DNA of 64,000 nucleotides from assembly GCF_900112525.1 (NCBI RefSeq), contig NZ_FOMD01000004.1, forward strand, positions 558,001 through 622,000, written 5' to 3'. The notes below the pieces were generated by a model that searched no databases, was not told the DNA's origin, and worked only from the letters and a program-made list of their open reading frames with translations. The position numbers and the translations under genes were made by a program. This DNA comes from Klenkia taihuensis (lineage in GTDB: Bacteria > Actinomycetota > Actinomycetes > Mycobacteriales > Geodermatophilaceae). Position 1 is the stretch's first letter, and each line of letters starts with the position of its first letter. This document shows, one piece after another, positions 16,164-24,515 of the stretch.

Positions 16164-17390
16164 GTGACCGTGACCGCCGAGCTGCCCGTCGGGCACCGGG
16201 CGGGGGAGCCGGGGCTGCGGCGGGCGTCGCTGGCCGTCTTCCTGGCCGGCATCGCCACCTTCGCGATGCTCTACGAGCCGCAGGCGCTGCTGCCCGAGCT
16301 GGCCCGCGCCTTCGACGTCGGCCCGGCGGCCTCGACGCTGTCCATCTCGGTGTCGACCGTGGCGCTGGCGGTGGGCCTGCTCGTGCTGGGGCCGCTGTCG
16401 GACCGGCGCGGCCGCACCGGGCTGCTGCAGCTGAGCCTGGCGGCGTCCGCGGTGCTGGCGGTGGCCATCGCGCTGGCCCCGACCTGGCCGGTGCTGCTGG
16501 GACTGCGCGGCCTGCAGGGCTTCGCGCTGGCCGGCCTGTCGGCGGTGGCGGTGGCCTACCTGCGGGAGGAGCTGCACCCCTCGGTCAGCTCGCGGGCGAT
16601 CGGGCTGTTCATCGCCGGCAACGCCATCGGCGGGCTGACCGGCCGGCTGCTGGGTGGGTTCCTCACCGACCTGGGCGGCTGGCGGGTGGCCCTGGGCGGC
16701 GTGGCGGTGCTCGGGGTGGCCTGCGCGGTCGCCGTCCGGGTGCTGATGCCCCCGGCCCGCCGGTTCGTCCGGGTGGACCGCTCCACGCCGCTGCTGCGCT
16801 CGCTGGGCAGCGCCTTCACCGACCCGGCGCTGCTGATGCTCTACGCGGTGGCCGCGTTCCTGATGGCGGCGTTCGTGGCGGTCTACAACGCCGGCACGTT
16901 CCGGCTGGAGTCCCCGCCCTACGACCTCACGCCCGCGCTGGCGTCGCTGGTGTTCCTGGCCTACCTGCTGGGCTCGGCGAGCTCGCCGACCGCGGGATGG
17001 CTGGCCGACCGGTCCAGCCGGCGGCTGGTCGTGCCGGTGTCGGTGCTGGTGATGGCCGGCGGGCTGGCGCTGACCCTGCTCGGCCCGCTGTGGTGCTTCG
17101 TGCTGGGCCTGTGCGTGCTCACCGTCGGGTTCTTCGCCGCGCACGCGGTGGCCAGCGGCTGGGTGGGTGCCCGGGCGGCGCTCGGCGGCCGGCCGGTCGG
17201 GCAGGCCGCCTCGCTGTACTCGTTCTGGTACTACGTCGGGTCCTCGGTGGGCGGCACGCTGGCCGGCAAGGCCTGGCAGGGCGCCGGGTGGACCGCGGTG
17301 GTGCTGCTGGCGGGCGGGTTCACGCTCGCCACGCTGCTGCTGACGGTGGCGCTGGGCCGGACCCGTTCCCTGGACCCGACCCAGCGCTGA
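16164..17390 (+). CDS. MFS transporter (YnfM type)
   Basis: A 408-residue major facilitator with 12 predicted helices. The loop after TM2 carries GPLSDRRGRTG, the MFS signature, and the second half has GWLADRSSRR. The N-terminal LYEPQALLPELARAF is typical of the YnfM/inner-membrane transport protein group. The substrate is unknown. GTG 16164 follows CAGGGTGG at good spacing. It is divergent from the WcbI-like gene. Confidence 0.85.
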   Translation: MTVTAELPVGHRAGEPGLRRASLAVFLAGIATFAMLYEPQALLPELARAFDVGPAASTLSISVSTVALAVGLLVLGPLSDRRGRTGLLQLSLAASAVLAVAIALAPTWPVLLGLRGLQGFALAGLSAVAVAYLREELHPSVSSRAIGLFIAGNAIGGLTGRLLGGFLTDLGGWRVALGGVAVLGVACAVAVRVLMPPARRFVRVDRSTPLLRSLGSAFTDPALLMLYAVAAFLMAAFVAVYNAGTFRLESPPYDLTPALASLVFLAYLLGSASSPTAGWLADRSSRRLVVPVSVLVMAGGLALTLLGPLWCFVLGLCVLTVGFFAAHAVASGWVGARAALGGRPVGQAASLYSFWYYVGSSVGGTLAGKAWQGAGWTAVVLLAGGFTLATLLLTVALGRTRSLDPTQR

Positions 17391-17403
17391 CGCCTCAGGC
17401 GTC
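17389..17403. terminator. Small hairpin containing an opposing stop codon
   Basis: GACGCC-TCA-GGCGTC forms a 6-bp stem with a 3-base loop. The loop is the stop codon of the minus-strand gene and the stem overlaps the MFS stop. It could act as a weak bidirectional terminator. Confidence 0.3.
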
Positions 17404-17562
17404 GTCGGAGTCGACCAGCTCGCGCTCGTGCTGGGTGCGGGCGTCCAGGTTCTCCTGCGACGGGTGCGGGTCCTTGGCGTGCTCGCGGTGGTCGGGCGAC
17501 ACGTTCTCGGTGGGCACCATGACGTCGTCGGTGGTCGGGGTGTCCTGCTCGGGGCTGCTCAT
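17395..17562 (-). CDS. Small acidic hypothetical protein
   Basis: A 55-residue protein starting MSSPEQDTPTTDDVMVP, very rich in Asp, Glu, His and Gln, with no hydrophobic segment. The ATG overlaps the malQ stop by 4 bases (ATGA), so it is made with MalQ. No family recognised. The frame and coupling make it a likely real gene, but the function is unknown. Confidence 0.6.
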   Translation of the reverse strand: MSSPEQDTPTTDDVMVPTENVSPDHREHAKDPHPSQENLDARTQHERELVDSDDA

Positions 17563-19403
17563 GCCCCACCCGTCCCCGACCCGCCCGAGGACGAAACCCG
17601 CAGCGCCCGGGCCACCGCCCTCACCCCGCGGTGGCCGGCCAGGTCCTCCACGGCGACCGGCAGGGGCAGCCGCCAGTTCGGCCGCTCCATCGCCCCGGGC
17701 ACGTTCGGCCGGCGCTCCACGCCGAGCGCGTCGTCCAGGGTCGCGGAGACCAGCAGGCAGGGCGCGGTGGCCAGCAGGGCGTGCGCCCGCTCGACGGCCT
17801 TGGCCACGCCCATCCGCTTCGTGGGCCCGTCGGGGTGCTCGGTGAGGTGGGCGAGCAGCTGCTGGCGGTCCTTCTGCAGCTGCTCGCGCTCGCCGGTGCC
17901 CAGCTCGACCTGCTCGGCGACGTCGGACCCGGTCCACAGGCCCGCGACGGTGGGCAGGTCGTGCGTGGTGATGGCGCCCATCGCGGCGGCCGGCCAGTCG
18001 GCGGGGGCGTCGTCCTCGAACCACAGCAGCCGGTAGGACAGCACGCCGTGCTCGGCCATGGCCTCCCGCACGCCGTCCTCGACGGTGCCGAGGTCCTCGC
18101 CGACCACGACGGCCTGCGCGCGGTGGCTCTCCAGCGCGACGATGCCCAGCAGGTCCTCGGCCGGGTAGCGGACGTAGGCGCCCGCGGTCGGGTCGCCGCC
18201 GGGCACCCACCACAGCCGGAACAGGCCCATCACGTGGTCGATGCGCAGGCCGCCGGCGCCGGCCATGGTGGCCCGGATGCTCTCGACGAAGGGTGTGTAG
18301 TCCGCGGCGCGCAGCCGCCACGGCACCAGCGGCGGGGAGCCCCAGTCCTGGCCGCGGGCGTTGAAGGCGTCCGGCGGGGCGCCGACGCTGACGCCCTCGG
18401 CGAGCACCTCCTGCCAGGCCCAGGCGTCCGCGCCACCACCGGAGACGCCGATCGGCAGGTCCTGGATGACGGTGAGGTCGCCGGTGGCGTCGGTGAGCTG
18501 GCCGTCGAGCAGCCACTGCACCCAGGCGTGGAAGGCCACCTGCGGCTCGTGCGCGGTCGACCACTCCCGGACGGCGTCCCCGTGCGGGTCGCGCAGGCCG
18601 GCCGGCCAGGTGTGCCAGTCGGCGCCGTGCTCGTCGGCGATCGCGGCCCAGTTGGCCCAGTCCTGCAGCGCCTGGCCCTGGTGCCACCACCAGTCGCGGA
18701 AGCCCTCGGGGTGCGGGTCGGCGTCGAAGGTGCGCTGCAGGACGGCGCGCTTGAGCGCCCAGGTGGCGTCCCGGTCCAGCAGCTCGGCGGCGTTGAGCTC
18801 GGTGACCCGGGCCCGGTCGTCGTCGGTCAGCTGCACGCCGGGGACGTCGTCCAGGCGCAGGTACACCGGGTTGCGGAAGCGGCGGGTGGCCGGCAGGTAG
18901 GGGCTGTCCTCCTGCTCGGGGCCGGGGCCGACCGCGTGCAGGGGGTTGACCAGCACGAAGCCGGCACCCTGGGCCTGCGCCAGCTCCCGGACGGTGCGCA
19001 GGTCCGCCAGGTCGCCGACGCCGGCGCTGCCGTGCCCGCGGGCGGCGTAGAGCTGCACCGCCCAGCCCCAGCTGCGCTCGTCGGGCAGCCAGCAGCGACC
19101 CGGGTGCACCACCAGCAGCCGGTCGCGGCCGTCGGGGGTGCGGATGCGGTGGTAGCCCAGCGGCATGTCCTCGGGCAGCTCGCCGTCGACGTCCACGCTG
19201 GTGCCGTCCTCGCAGACCACGAGTGCCCGGTCGACCTCCAGCGCGTCCCCGGGGACGGCGACGATCGGCGCGGTGTCCTCGAGGTCGGCGGGCGGTTCGC
19301 CGATGACCTCGCGCAGCCGGTCGATGGTGTCCTGCTCGACGGTGTGCTCGGTGTCGAGCGCGTCGAGCCAGCGGTCGTCGATGCCCCAGCGGTCAGTGCT
19401 CAC
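17559..19403 (-). CDS. malQ: 4-alpha-glucanotransferase (amylomaltase)
   Basis: A 614-residue GH77 enzyme that transfers maltosyl and longer glucan units between maltodextrins. Catalytic motifs are visible: LRIDHVMGLFRLWW (nucleophile Asp), VVGEDLGTV (acid/base Glu) and TTHDLPTVAG (third Asp). An N-terminal domain of about 110 residues precedes the barrel, as in actinobacterial MalQ. I start at GTG 19403, which has GAGGA 8 bases upstream; an ATG 9 bases earlier is too close to that site. Coupled to a small acidic protein downstream. It belongs with the GH13 enzyme at 24512 in alpha-glucan metabolism. Confidence 0.93.
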   Translation of the reverse strand: MSTDRWGIDDRWLDALDTEHTVEQDTIDRLREVIGEPPADLEDTAPIVAVPGDALEVDRALVVCEDGTSVDVDGELPEDMPLGYHRIRTPDGRDRLLVVHPGRCWLPDERSWGWAVQLYAARGHGSAGVGDLADLRTVRELAQAQGAGFVLVNPLHAVGPGPEQEDSPYLPATRRFRNPVYLRLDDVPGVQLTDDDRARVTELNAAELLDRDATWALKRAVLQRTFDADPHPEGFRDWWWHQGQALQDWANWAAIADEHGADWHTWPAGLRDPHGDAVREWSTAHEPQVAFHAWVQWLLDGQLTDATGDLTVIQDLPIGVSGGGADAWAWQEVLAEGVSVGAPPDAFNARGQDWGSPPLVPWRLRAADYTPFVESIRATMAGAGGLRIDHVMGLFRLWWVPGGDPTAGAYVRYPAEDLLGIVALESHRAQAVVVGEDLGTVEDGVREAMAEHGVLSYRLLWFEDDAPADWPAAAMGAITTHDLPTVAGLWTGSDVAEQVELGTGEREQLQKDRQQLLAHLTEHPDGPTKRMGVAKAVERAHALLATAPCLLVSATLDDALGVERRPNVPGAMERPNWRLPLPVAVEDLAGHRGVRAVARALRVSSSGGSGTGGA

Positions 19404-19437
19404 GTCGTCCATCCTCGGGGCTGGTGTCATGGGTGGC

Positions 19438-20088
19438 ATGCCGACCTGGTTGCTGTGCCACCCGCCGCTGCTCAGCGCGGCGGTGCTGCGCCCGCTGGCC
19501 CGCGAGCTGACCGCCGCGGGGCACCGGGTGGCCGTCCCGGACCTGCGGGCGACCGTCGAGGTGGCGCAGGGCTGGTGGGACGCCTACACCCGGGGGGCGG
19601 CCGCCGGCGGGCCGGTCGACGTGGTGCTGGGGTTCTCCGGCGCCGGGGTGGTGCTGCCCTCGGTGGCCGCCGCGGTGGGCGCGCGCCGGGTGGTGTGGGT
19701 GGACGCCGTGGTCCCGGTGGAGCGCGGGGCCACCCTGCCCTCGGCCGACCTGCGCCGTGCGGTGGCCGGGCTGGCCCGCGACGGGCGCATCCCGCCGTGG
19801 CCGACCTGGTGGGGGCCCGACGCGATGGCCGACCTGGTGCCCGACCCGCAGCTGCGGGCCGAGATCTCCGCGGAGGCCCCCTCCCTCCCGCTGGACCTCT
19901 ACGACGAGGAGGTGCCGGTGCCCGACCGCTGGCCGGACGCCGACGTCACCTACGTGCACCTCTCGCCGGCCTACGACCGGGACGCCGAGGAGGCCGCCCG
20001 GCGCGGCTGGCCGGTGGTCGGTGACGGGGCCGGCCTGCACACCGACGTCGCCACCGACCCCGGGCAGGTGGTGGCGCTGCTGGCCTGA
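19438..20088 (+). CDS. Alpha/beta fold hydrolase
   Basis: A 216-residue small alpha/beta hydrolase. It begins with the beta strand MPTWLLCHPPLLSA and has a nucleophile-elbow-like VLGFSGAGVVLP (Ser near 62). A C-terminal His (GAGLHTDVATDP) fits the catalytic histidine position. Substrate unknown. It is divergent from malQ and its stop lies 2 bases from the opposing lyase stop. A second ATG 9 bases upstream (19429) is an alternative start. Confidence 0.7.
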   Translation: MPTWLLCHPPLLSAAVLRPLARELTAAGHRVAVPDLRATVEVAQGWWDAYTRGAAAGGPVDVVLGFSGAGVVLPSVAAAVGARRVVWVDAVVPVERGATLPSADLRRAVAGLARDGRIPPWPTWWGPDAMADLVPDPQLRAEISAEAPSLPLDLYDEEVPVPDRWPDADVTYVHLSPAYDRDAEEAARRGWPVVGDGAGLHTDVATDPGQVVALLA

Positions 20089-20090
20089 GG

Positions 20091-20942
20091 TCAGGCGGGC
20101 TCGACGCCGAACGCCGTCGCCAGGTTCATGATCTTGCGGGCCCGGCCGAGGCGGGGCAGGTCGCTGCCGTCGCGGATGACCTGGCCGCGGGCGTCGAAGT
20201 CGGCGAGGAAGTCCGTCGCCCACGCCACGTCCGACGGGGTGGGGGAGATGACCTCGTTGATCACCGGCAGCTGGTCGATGACCAGGCACAGCTTGCCGGT
20301 CAGGCCCAGGGAGACGGTGACCTCGGTGGCGTCGCGCAGCACGCCGTGGCTGGAGCCGACGGTCGGGCCGTCGATCGGGCCGGGCAGGCCGCCGACCCGG
20401 CTGGCCACGACCAGGCGGGAGCGGGGGTAGGCCATGGCCAGGTCGTCGGCGGCGGTGCCGGTGTCGCGGCGGTAGTCACCCGAGCCGAAGGCCAGCCGGA
20501 ACGCACCGCGGGCCTTGGCGATGTGCACGGCCTCCTCGATGCCCAGCGCGGACTCCACCAGCGCCAGCACGCGGGTGGCGCCGCCGAGCCGGTCGTAGGT
20601 CTCGGTGACGTGGCTGCCGTCCTCGGTCTTGGCCAGCATGACGCCGGCCAGGCCGGGCATGCCCGCCAGCGCCGCGACGTCGTCGGCCCAGAACGGGGTG
20701 GAGTGGTCGTTGATCCGCACCCACGCCTGGCGGTCGCGCCCGCTGGAGAGGTAGTCCACCACCGAGGCGCGGGCCTCGGGCTTGGCCTTGGGGTCCACCG
20801 CGTCCTCGATGTCGAGGATCACCTGGTCGGCGCGCGAGGCGAGCGCGGCGTCGAACTCGGCGTGGTCCCGGGCACCGTTGACCAGCAGCCAGGAGCGGGA
20901 GATGTCGGCTTCCACGTGTCGTCTCTGCACGGGCGGGATCAT
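20091..20942 (-). CDS. HpcH/HpaI aldolase / citrate lyase beta-like protein (CitE family)
   Basis: A 283-residue TIM-barrel lyase. Conserved features are SWLLVNG, QVILDIEDAVDPKAKPEAR, the metal/substrate region LVESALGIEEA and FGSGDYRRDTG. CitE-like proteins cleave or hydrolyse malyl-, citramalyl- or related CoA esters with Mg2+. The start is uncertain: ATG 20942 directly follows GAGG, and GTG 20915 begins nearer the conserved region. It may share a transcript with hrpB upstream (20 bases). Confidence 0.82.
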   Translation of the reverse strand: MIPPVQRRHVEADISRSWLLVNGARDHAEFDAALASRADQVILDIEDAVDPKAKPEARASVVDYLSSGRDRQAWVRINDHSTPFWADDVAALAGMPGLAGVMLAKTEDGSHVTETYDRLGGATRVLALVESALGIEEAVHIAKARGAFRLAFGSGDYRRDTGTAADDLAMAYPRSRLVVASRVGGLPGPIDGPTVGSSHGVLRDATEVTVSLGLTGKLCLVIDQLPVINEVISPTPSDVAWATDFLADFDARGQVIRDGSDLPRLGRARKIMNLATAFGVEPA

Positions 20943-20962
20943 CCTCGACGCGGTGCTGTGAC

Positions 20963-23371
20963 TCAGCTCCGGGGTTTCGCCCGGCGGGTCGGCACCGCGG
21001 CCGCCGGGTCCTCGGGCCAGGGGTGGCGGGGGTACCGCCCGCGCAGCTCGCTGCGGACGGCGGGGTAGCCGGTGGTCCAGAACCCGGCCAGGTCCCCGGT
21101 GGTGGCCACCACCCGCCGGGCCGGCGAGAGCAGCTCCAGCCGCAGCGGCCGGCCGGCGACCACCGGGGTCTCCCGCCAGCCGAAGGCCTCCTGCACCCGC
21201 ATCGAGGCGGTCGGCACGTCGGGGTCGAGGTAGTCCACCCGGTGCGCGGTGCCACCGGGCACGACCACCTTCTCCGGGACGACGTCGTCCAGCGTGCCGG
21301 CGACCTGCCAGGGCACCAGCGCGCGCAGCGCCGCGACCAGGTCGAGCCGGCGCAGGTCGGCCCGGCTGCGGGCGGCCTGGAGCTGCGGGGTACCGGCCAG
21401 CGCGGCGGCCAGCGCGTCGTCGTCCACCGCGGGCCAGGGGTCGCCGAGCCCGGCGGCCGCCGCGGCCAGCCGCTGCCGCAGCGAGGTCGCCGCCGGTGTC
21501 CAGCGCAGCAGCGCCAGGCCCTCGGTGCGCAGGCCCGCGGCGACGGCCGCCGCGACCAGGGCGGGGTCGGGGTCGGGCAGCGGCCGCTCGGCGAGCACGA
21601 CCGCGCCCAGCCGCTCGACGCGGGCGGCGCGGACGTCGCCGTCGCGCCACACCACCTCCGGGCCGTCGGTGTGCGCGCCGACCTCCAGCGCGGTGCCCCG
21701 GTCGACCGCGGCGGCCAGCCGGATGCGGGCGTCGCGCCGTCCCGGGGCCCGGTCGGCGGCCGCGACGGCCAGCCACTCCGCGCCGGCCAGCGCCGAGCCG
21801 GGCGGCAGCTCGGCGCCGGTGCCGGCGGCCAGCAGGTAGGTGCGCTCGGTGCCCGGCCGGCGGCGGGCCAGCCAGCCGGGGTGGGCCAGCGCGGCGACCA
21901 GCCCGACCGCGGTGTCGTCGGTGAGCGCGGTGCGCGGGACCCGCGGGACGGCCCGCTCCAGCCTCGCTGCGTCGTCGCGCCAGGGCCCTCCGCCCCGGAG
22001 CGCGGCGGCCAGGTCGTCGGTGCGCGGGGCGGCGTCGGCCGAGAGCAGCGCGACCACCTCGGCGGCGCGTCGGGAGCCGACCAGCGGGGCGCCGTCGAGC
22101 AGGGCGCGGGCCAGCCGGGGGTGCGCGCCCACGCCGGCCAGCCGGCGGCCGCGGTCGGTGACCCGCCCGTCCTCGTCCACGGCGCCGAGCTCGCGCAGCA
22201 CCTGGCCGGCCACCTCGAGCGCCGCGGCCGGCGGCGGGTCGAGCAGCGCCAGCCCGGCGCCGCCGGGGGCGCCCCAGACGGCGAGCTCCAGGGCGACCGG
22301 GGTGAGGTCGGCGGTGGCCATCGCGGGTTCGGGTGCGGCGGGCCGGCGGGCGTGCTCGGCGGCCGACCACAGCCGGTGCACCCGGCCCGGCCCCTCGCGC
22401 CCGGCGCGGCCCGCGCGCTGGGTGGCGGCGGCCTGCGAGGCGGGGACGGTGACCAGGGTGCCCAGGCCGCGGGACAGGTCGACCCGGGGCGTGCGGGCGA
22501 GGCCCGCGTCGACCACCACCCGCACGCCGGGCACGGTCAGGCTGGACTCGGCGACGTCGGTGGCCAGCACCACCCGCCGGCCGTCGCGGGGGCGCAGCGC
22601 CGCGTCCTGCTCGGCCGACGGCAGCCGGCCGTGCAGCGGCAGGACGGCGGCGTCCACCCCGGCCAGCCGGCGCTGCACCGCGGCGATCTCCGCGACGCCG
22701 GGCAGGAACACCAGCACGTCGTGCGGGCCCTCGGCCAGCGCCTGCCGCACCGCGTCGGCGGCGGCGTCCAGCAGCCGGGGGTCCACGCCGGGCGCGGCGG
22801 GGACGCCGTGCCACACCACCTCGACGTCGTGCAGCGCGCCGGTCGCCTCGACCACCGGCGCCCCGCCGAGGAGCCCGGCCAGCCGCTCGGCCTGGGCGGT
22901 CGCCGACATCGCCAGCAGCCGCAGCTCCGGGCGCAGCGCCGCCCGGACGTCGAGGGCGAAGGCCAGCGCCAGGTCGGTGTCGGTGTGCCGCTCGTGCACC
23001 TCGTCCAGCACGACGACGTCCACCCCGGGCAGCTCCGGGTCGGCCTGCAGCCGGCGCACCAGCAGCCCGGTGGTGACCACCTCGACCCGGGTGGCGCCCG
23101 ACCGCCGCGACTCCCCGCGGACGCTGAACCCGACCCGCTGCCCGACCGGTTCGCCGAGCAGGTCGGCCATCCGCCGGGCCGCGGCGCGGGCGGCCACCCG
23201 CCGCGGCTCGGCGACCAGCACCGTGCCGTGCGCGGCCAGCGCCAGCGGGACCAGGGTGGTCTTGCCGGTGCCCGGCGGGGCGACCAGGACGGCGCTGCCG
23301 TGCGCGTCCAGGGCCGCCGTCAGCTCGGGCAGGACGGCGCGCACCGGCAGGTCGACGTCCGCGGGCAGCAC
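20963..23371 (-). CDS. hrpB: ATP-dependent helicase HrpB
   Basis: An 802-residue DEAH-type helicase. Motif I is APPGTGKTT (31-39), motif II DEVH, motif III SAT, and motif VI QRAGRAGRE. The HrpB-specific C-terminal domain is present, with REAF/WP-type motifs such as QEAFGWRETP, FWTTGYPAVRSELRGRYPRH and WPEDP at the end. Length fits HrpB. Members are RNA-helicase-like proteins of unclear role in bacteria. The GTG start was accepted from the onset of conservation. Confidence 0.92.
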   Translation of the reverse strand: MLPADVDLPVRAVLPELTAALDAHGSAVLVAPPGTGKTTLVPLALAAHGTVLVAEPRRVAARAAARRMADLLGEPVGQRVGFSVRGESRRSGATRVEVVTTGLLVRRLQADPELPGVDVVVLDEVHERHTDTDLALAFALDVRAALRPELRLLAMSATAQAERLAGLLGGAPVVEATGALHDVEVVWHGVPAAPGVDPRLLDAAADAVRQALAEGPHDVLVFLPGVAEIAAVQRRLAGVDAAVLPLHGRLPSAEQDAALRPRDGRRVVLATDVAESSLTVPGVRVVVDAGLARTPRVDLSRGLGTLVTVPASQAAATQRAGRAGREGPGRVHRLWSAAEHARRPAAPEPAMATADLTPVALELAVWGAPGGAGLALLDPPPAAALEVAGQVLRELGAVDEDGRVTDRGRRLAGVGAHPRLARALLDGAPLVGSRRAAEVVALLSADAAPRTDDLAAALRGGGPWRDDAARLERAVPRVPRTALTDDTAVGLVAALAHPGWLARRRPGTERTYLLAAGTGAELPPGSALAGAEWLAVAAADRAPGRRDARIRLAAAVDRGTALEVGAHTDGPEVVWRDGDVRAARVERLGAVVLAERPLPDPDPALVAAAVAAGLRTEGLALLRWTPAATSLRQRLAAAAAGLGDPWPAVDDDALAAALAGTPQLQAARSRADLRRLDLVAALRALVPWQVAGTLDDVVPEKVVVPGGTAHRVDYLDPDVPTASMRVQEAFGWRETPVVAGRPLRLELLSPARRVVATTGDLAGFWTTGYPAVRSELRGRYPRHPWPEDPAAAVPTRRAKPRS

Positions 23372-23465
23372 GGGGACCAGTGTCGGTCCCGCCGTGCGGC
23401 GACGGATCGGTTGCTCCCCGCAACCCGGGTCGCCCTACCGCGGGGTAGCCGCTAGACACGGCCCG

Positions 23466-24515
23466 GTGACCGTGATCGGCTTCCACGCCAGCCACGAGCA
23501 GATCCCCCCGTCGGAGCTGCTCACCGCCGTCCAGCACGCCGAGCGGGTCGGGTTCACCGCCGCCATGTGCTCGGACCACCTCGAGCCCTGGTCGGTGCGC
23601 CAGGGCCAGTCCGGGTTCGCCTGGTCCTGGCTCGGCGCCGCCCTGGCCACGACGTCCCTCCCGTTCGGGGCGGTGAACGCGCCCGGCCAGCGGTACCACC
23701 CGGTGGTCATCGCGCAGGCCGTCGCGACGCTGGCGCAGATGAACCCGGGCCGGTTCTGGGTGGCGCTGGGGTCGGGCGAGCTGATGAACGAGCACGTCAC
23801 CGGGCAGCAGTGGCCCCGCAAGGAGCTGCGCGACGCCCGGCTGCGCGAGTGCGTCGACGTCATCCGCGCGCTGCTGGCCGGCGAGGAGGTCACCCACGAC
23901 GGCCTGGTGACCGTCGACCGCGCCCGCGTCTGGTCGCTGCCCGAGCAGCAGCCCGCGCTGGTGTGCCCCGCGGTCACCGCCGCGACGGCCCGCCGGGGTG
24001 CGGACTGGGCCGACGGCCTGATCACCATCAACCAGCCGCACGACCGGCTGCGCGAGGTGCTCGGCGCCTACCGCGACGCCGGCGGGCACGGCCCGGCCAC
24101 CGTGCAGGTGCACCTGTCCTGGGCGCCGGACGACGACGAGGCCCTCGAGATCGCCTACGACCAGTGGCGCTCGAACCTGCTGCCGCCCCCGACGTGCTGG
24201 GAGCTGGAGGGCGCGAAGAGCTTCGACCAGGTCGGCGAGCTGGTGACCCGCGACCAGGTGCGCGAGGCGGTGCGGGTGTCGGCGGACCTCGGGCAGCACG
24301 CGGCCTGGATCGCCGAGTACGCCGAGCTGGGCTTCGACCAGGTGGTGCTGCACCACGTCGGGCAGAGCCAGGAGCGGTTCCTCGACGCGTTCGGGTCCGA
24401 CGTCCTGCCGCAGCTCGACGTCACCCGGCCCGGGCCCGCGGTGGCGATCGACCCACCGGGGCCGGAGGGCGTGCGCCGTCCCCAGCAGGAGCCGCAGCCG
24501 GCGGTGCTGGCGTGA
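23466..24515 (+). CDS. LLM-class flavin-dependent oxidoreductase (TIGR03885-like)
   Basis: A 349-residue luciferase-fold (TIM barrel) oxidoreductase. It begins VTVIGFHASHEQIPPSELL and has CSDHLEPW, GVNAPGQRYHP-like (GAVNAPGQRYHPVVIAQA) and VALGSGELMNEHVTG motifs typical of F420/FMN-dependent LLM enzymes. The HASHEQ start resembles the group described as probable non-F420 flavin oxidoreductases; the cofactor is therefore uncertain. The stop overlaps the start of the GH13 gene (GTGA), an unusual coupling of redox and glucan enzymes. Confidence 0.82.
   Translation: MTVIGFHASHEQIPPSELLTAVQHAERVGFTAAMCSDHLEPWSVRQGQSGFAWSWLGAALATTSLPFGAVNAPGQRYHPVVIAQAVATLAQMNPGRFWVALGSGELMNEHVTGQQWPRKELRDARLRECVDVIRALLAGEEVTHDGLVTVDRARVWSLPEQQPALVCPAVTAATARRGADWADGLITINQPHDRLREVLGAYRDAGGHGPATVQVHLSWAPDDDEALEIAYDQWRSNLLPPPTCWELEGAKSFDQVGELVTRDQVREAVRVSADLGQHAAWIAEYAELGFDQVVLHHVGQSQERFLDAFGSDVLPQLDVTRPGPAVAIDPPGPEGVRRPQQEPQPAVLA

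Noticed and set aside
20091-24356. A 1421-codon minus-strand open frame covering the lyase and sequences upstream
   Set aside because: Only the last 283 codons encode a recognisable protein. The remainder lies opposite or out of frame with hrpB and the LLM oxidoreductase.
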